Assembly: GCA_037139195.1 (NCBI GenBank)
Contig: JBAXGW010000077.1
Span: forward strand, 1-18,988
DNA: 18,988 nt
Origin: JBAXGW01 sp037139195
GTDB lineage: Bacteria > Bacteroidota > Bacteroidia > Bacteroidales > JAHJDW01
Direction of reading: 5' to 3'
Shown here: piece by piece, positions 17,501-18,988 of the stretch
How the letters are laid out: each line of letters begins with the position of its first letter
Position numbering within the stretch: the first letter of the stretch is position 1
Translations under genes and position numbers: made by a program
Notes under the pieces: model-generated
What the model was told of the DNA's origin: nothing
The model's database searches: none
The model's input: only the letters and a program-made list of their open reading frames with translations

Positions 17501-18988
17501 ATTACTGTAAACCCTACACCTAATGCCGATGCAGGTGGTGATAAAACTATTTGCAGTGGCAATAGCACTACTTTAACTGCATCAGGAGGTGGAACTTACG
17601 TTTGGTCGCACTTAGCAGGTGCAACAGCAAGTGTTACAGTTAACCCTACAACAGAAACATCTTATACCGTAAGTGTTACACTAAACGGATGTGTTGACAC
17701 AGATGAAGCAATCGTTTTTGTAAATGACAAACCTGCCGTTTCAGCAGGTGCACCTCAATCAATTTGCGCAGGTGAATCTGCAAATTTATCAGCTAGCGGA
17801 GCAACAAGTTACGAATGGAGCAATGGAGCAAACACTCAAAACACCACTGTAACTCCAGCCGCAACAGCAACATATACCGTAACAGGAACAGATGGCAATG
17901 TTTGTAGTAATACTAGCAGTGTTATTATTACTGTAAACCCTGTTCCAACAGTTGTAATTATTAACCCAGCTGCAGTTTGCTCACCAAACACAGTTGATTT
18001 AACAGACGCTGCAATTACGGCAGGCTCTACACCAGGTTTAACCTATTCTTACTATACTGATGCTGGAGCTACAACACCTTACCTTACTCCAACAGTTGCT
18101 ACTGCAGGAACTTATTACATTAAAGGTGAAACTGGTGTTTTCTGTTCTGACATCCAAATGGTTACTGTTACAGTGAATCCATTACCTACAGCAAATGCAG
18201 GTGCTGATCAAACAATTTGCGAAGGTATAAGTACTGTATTAGGCGATGCTCCAACAGCAAGTGGTGGATCTGCTCCGTATTCATACAATTGGAATCCTGC
18301 AACAACTGGAGGTTCTAACCCAACAGCAACACCTGCTTCAACAATAACATACCAATTAACTGTTACAGATAATAATACTTGTACTGCAATTTCCGATATT
18401 CAAGTAACTGTAATACCTGCACCTATAGCTAATGCAGGTGGAAATCAAACAATATGCGAAGGAAGCGATTACTTACTAACGAACGCAACAGCAACCAATG
18501 ATGCATCAATCAGTTGGTCATCAGCTGGAGATGGTACTTTTGATGATAATACTTTAGAGAAACCAACCTATTCACCTGGGACTAACGATATTGCCATTGG
18601 ATCTGTTCAGTTATCAATGACAATAACAGGAAATGCTCCTTGTTTAACAGACAATGATTTCATGATTTTAACAATAGACCCAATGCCTACGGCAAATGCT
18701 GGTGGCTCTCAAACCATTTGTTCTAATCAAACTGCAACTGTAAGCGGTGCTACTTCATCGAACGGATCAATTGCTTGGACTGAAGATGGTGCAGGATCTA
18801 TTACTGCTGGAGCAACCACACTCACTCCTACTTATACTGCTGCTATAGGCGATGCTGGAAATACAGTTACTCTAACAATGACAGTTACTTCTGCAAACTC
18901 TGCTTGTTCTGTAACGGCATCATACACTGTCATAGTTGACCCAATTCCTACGGCAACGGCTGGTGGATCGCAAACTATTTGTGCTAAT
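14504..18988 (+). CDS. Giant secreted Ig-like/SprB-repeat adhesin (3' end outside window)
   Basis: The reading frame runs from the ATG at 14504 to the last base, 1495 codons with no stop, so the C-terminus lies beyond the window. Signal peptide at 1-25 (ends NANSQ). The rest is a chain of about 18 complete modules of 70-95 residues plus the start of a 19th. Most open with A-[DN]-A-G-x-x-Q-x-I-C-x-G and close with T-T-Y-T-V-T-V-T-D-x-x-G-C then a TITVNP linker. Residues 850-917 are instead a SprB-type repeat (YLWNTTATTQTISGL, SVTVTE, GC). Residues 276-353 and 1148-1225 are a duplicated module. The last modules (from about residue 1307) are a different WSSAGDGTF type. The paired cysteines suggest one disulfide per module. 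It is likely a T9SS-exported cell-surface adhesin, but the sorting domain that would prove this is not visible. Confidence 0.93.
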   Translation, partial: MNQIYKLLILGTLSLFLCTNNANSQTVTISSNPTTHNICLGASRTLTAAITGGTAPYTYNWSTGQSGTASIVVAPNTTTTYNVTITDNALPPVSATSNVITITVNPIPDMTVSNDTTVCSGQSVTLTANGATITNYFWIAPSFTPGANITFAPTTTTVASIIGSDGTCSNQKNITVNVNPLPTATISGATSVCQNDPSPSITFTGANGTSPYTFTYNINGGSNTTVVSVGNTATVSVPTGTAGTFVYNLVSVQDNSSTTCSQNQPQSATVTVNPLPTLVVNDPAEVCSPSTVNLTLPAVTAGSTSGLTLTYWTDASATIAYGTPTAATAGTYYIKGTTAAGCIDIQPVVVVVNQQPTITPLVDQAICLGASYAVDATVANGTPGYTYLWTPNTNITPNNTQEDVTLSPVVSNTYTLSVTDSKGCTATDNIAITVNNPPTADAGSPASICQGASTQLDASGSLQAISYLWSANPADASLTGLNNTSATPNVSPVVTTTYTVTVTNACGFNTDNVVVTIYPSVSISLGADKEICNGSSYTIPGNVTGGTSPFGYNWNPILNLSATNIPNPIAAPTTSTTYIVTVTDAHGCSNTDNIAITVNPKPDINAGADGSFCTGGSYPINATITTPGTPGYTYTWLPNNSTLDDISIEDPTANPAITTTYTVTVTDAKGCTDSDNIIVSVNANPIAEAGANTEICENSSHTLSGSASSGTPAYTYTWNDAGAQSHSVTPGVGSTVYTLTVSDSKGCTDSDNVTITVNPLPTADAGAAQTICGGTAASLDGTPGAGTLPYSFLWTATPATTITPNNIEDPSSSPAATTTYTIQVSDAKGCSATDNVIVTVDPAPVITVTGNDPNPCGTLTGDATANVPGLSTDYTYLWNTTATTQTISGLIAGIYSVTVTEIATGCSSIGSVSLSDPAPFAMTLASNDADNTICAGDNITFTATATPANATGYEFYVDGASAQNGPSNTFTPAPVLTNGQIVSVRGYDGTCSAFSSSITITVNPTPNADAGGDKTICSGNSTTLTASGGGTYVWSHLAGATASVTVNPTTETSYTVSVTLNGCVDTDEAIVFVNDKPAVSAGAPQSICAGESANLSASGATSYEWSNGANTQNTTVTPAATATYTVTGTDGNVCSNTSSVIITVNPVPTVVIINPAAVCSPNTVDLTDAAITAGSTPGLTYSYYTDAGATTPYLTPTVATAGTYYIKGETGVFCSDIQMVTVTVNPLPTANAGADQTICEGISTVLGDAPTASGGSAPYSYNWNPATTGGSNPTATPASTITYQLTVTDNNTCTAISDIQVTVIPAPIANAGGNQTICEGSDYLLTNATATNDASISWSSAGDGTFDDNTLEKPTYSPGTNDIAIGSVQLSMTITGNAPCLTDNDFMILTIDPMPTANAGGSQTICSNQTATVSGATSSNGSIAWTEDGAGSITAGATTLTPTYTAAIGDAGNTVTLTMTVTSANSACSVTASYTVIVDPIPTATAGGSQTICAN
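15329..15562 (+). repeat. Duplicated adhesin module, copy A
   Basis: 78-codon module with landmarks VCSPSTVNLT, TAGST and TAGTYYIKG. It aligns without gaps to copy B at 17945-18178, with about 50 of 78 residues identical by eye. Confidence 0.85.
17051..17254 (+). other. SprB-type repeat domain inside the giant protein
   Basis: Residues 850-917 follow the SprB-repeat pattern (Pfam PF13573 type): TGDATANVPG, YTYLWNTTATTQTISGLIAG, IYSVTVTE, GCSS. It is the only copy among the visible modules. SprB is the mobile gliding adhesin of Flavobacterium johnsoniae. Confidence 0.7.
17945..18178 (+). repeat. Duplicated adhesin module, copy B
   Basis: Same 78-codon length and register as copy A, with landmarks VCSPNTVDLT, TAGST and TAGTYYIKG. 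About ten other modules lie between the copies, so this is not a simple tandem duplication. Confidence 0.85.

Overview
The window looks like a piece of a Bacteroidota (Bacteroidetes) chromosome. The DNA is AT-rich. Starts lack Shine-Dalgarno sequences, and several genes are preceded by the TAnnTTTG -7 element typical of this phylum. The proteins point to a type IX secretion system (T9SS) lineage: one ends in a type A sorting domain, one in a gliding-motility (CHU_C/type B) C-terminal domain, and one carries a SprB-type repeat. Most signal peptides end in the ...SQ or ...AQ pattern common in this phylum. The genus cannot be told from this stretch. I see no phage, CRISPR array, tRNA, rRNA or complete insertion sequence.

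Layout. 1-480: no convincing gene, but a strongly palindromic element of about 175 bp (101-280), either a REP/RAYT-type repeat or a structured RNA. 481-1533 (+): secreted leucine-rich-repeat protein with an EF-hand-like loop, followed by a perfect 14-bp hairpin terminator. 1804-3933 (+): secreted protein with fourteen 'WIGT' propeller repeats and a T9SS type A domain. A bidirectional terminator separates it from a convergent small Spy/CpxP-like periplasmic protein (4022-4465, -). 4597-5232 (+): lipoprotein D-Ala-D-Ala dipeptidase of the VanX/DdpX type. It ends one base away from the end of the next gene. 5234-10944 (-): an apparent two-gene operon, a cytoplasmic YD-repeat-like protein followed by a 1602-residue surface protein (glycine-rich region, 11 Ig-like modules, two PKD domains, type B C-terminal domain). 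11028-13142 (+), divergent from that operon: secreted S9A prolyl oligopeptidase with an intact catalytic triad. It is followed by a secreted TonB-C-domain-like protein (13201-13641) and a small membrane protein (13713-14042). 14504 to the right edge (+): the first 1495 codons of a giant secreted repeat protein with no stop in the window.

How the genes fit together. Most products are exported, and the window is dominated by large repetitive surface proteins of the kind T9SS delivers for adhesion or gliding. The peptidases (VanX-like dipeptidase, prolyl oligopeptidase) suit peptide or cell-wall turnover outside the cytoplasm. No dedicated T9SS machinery or PorP/SprF-type partner is encoded here. 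The least expected items are the palindromic element at the left, the shifted glutamate in the VanX-like active site, the stand-alone double propeller, and the module duplications in the giant protein.
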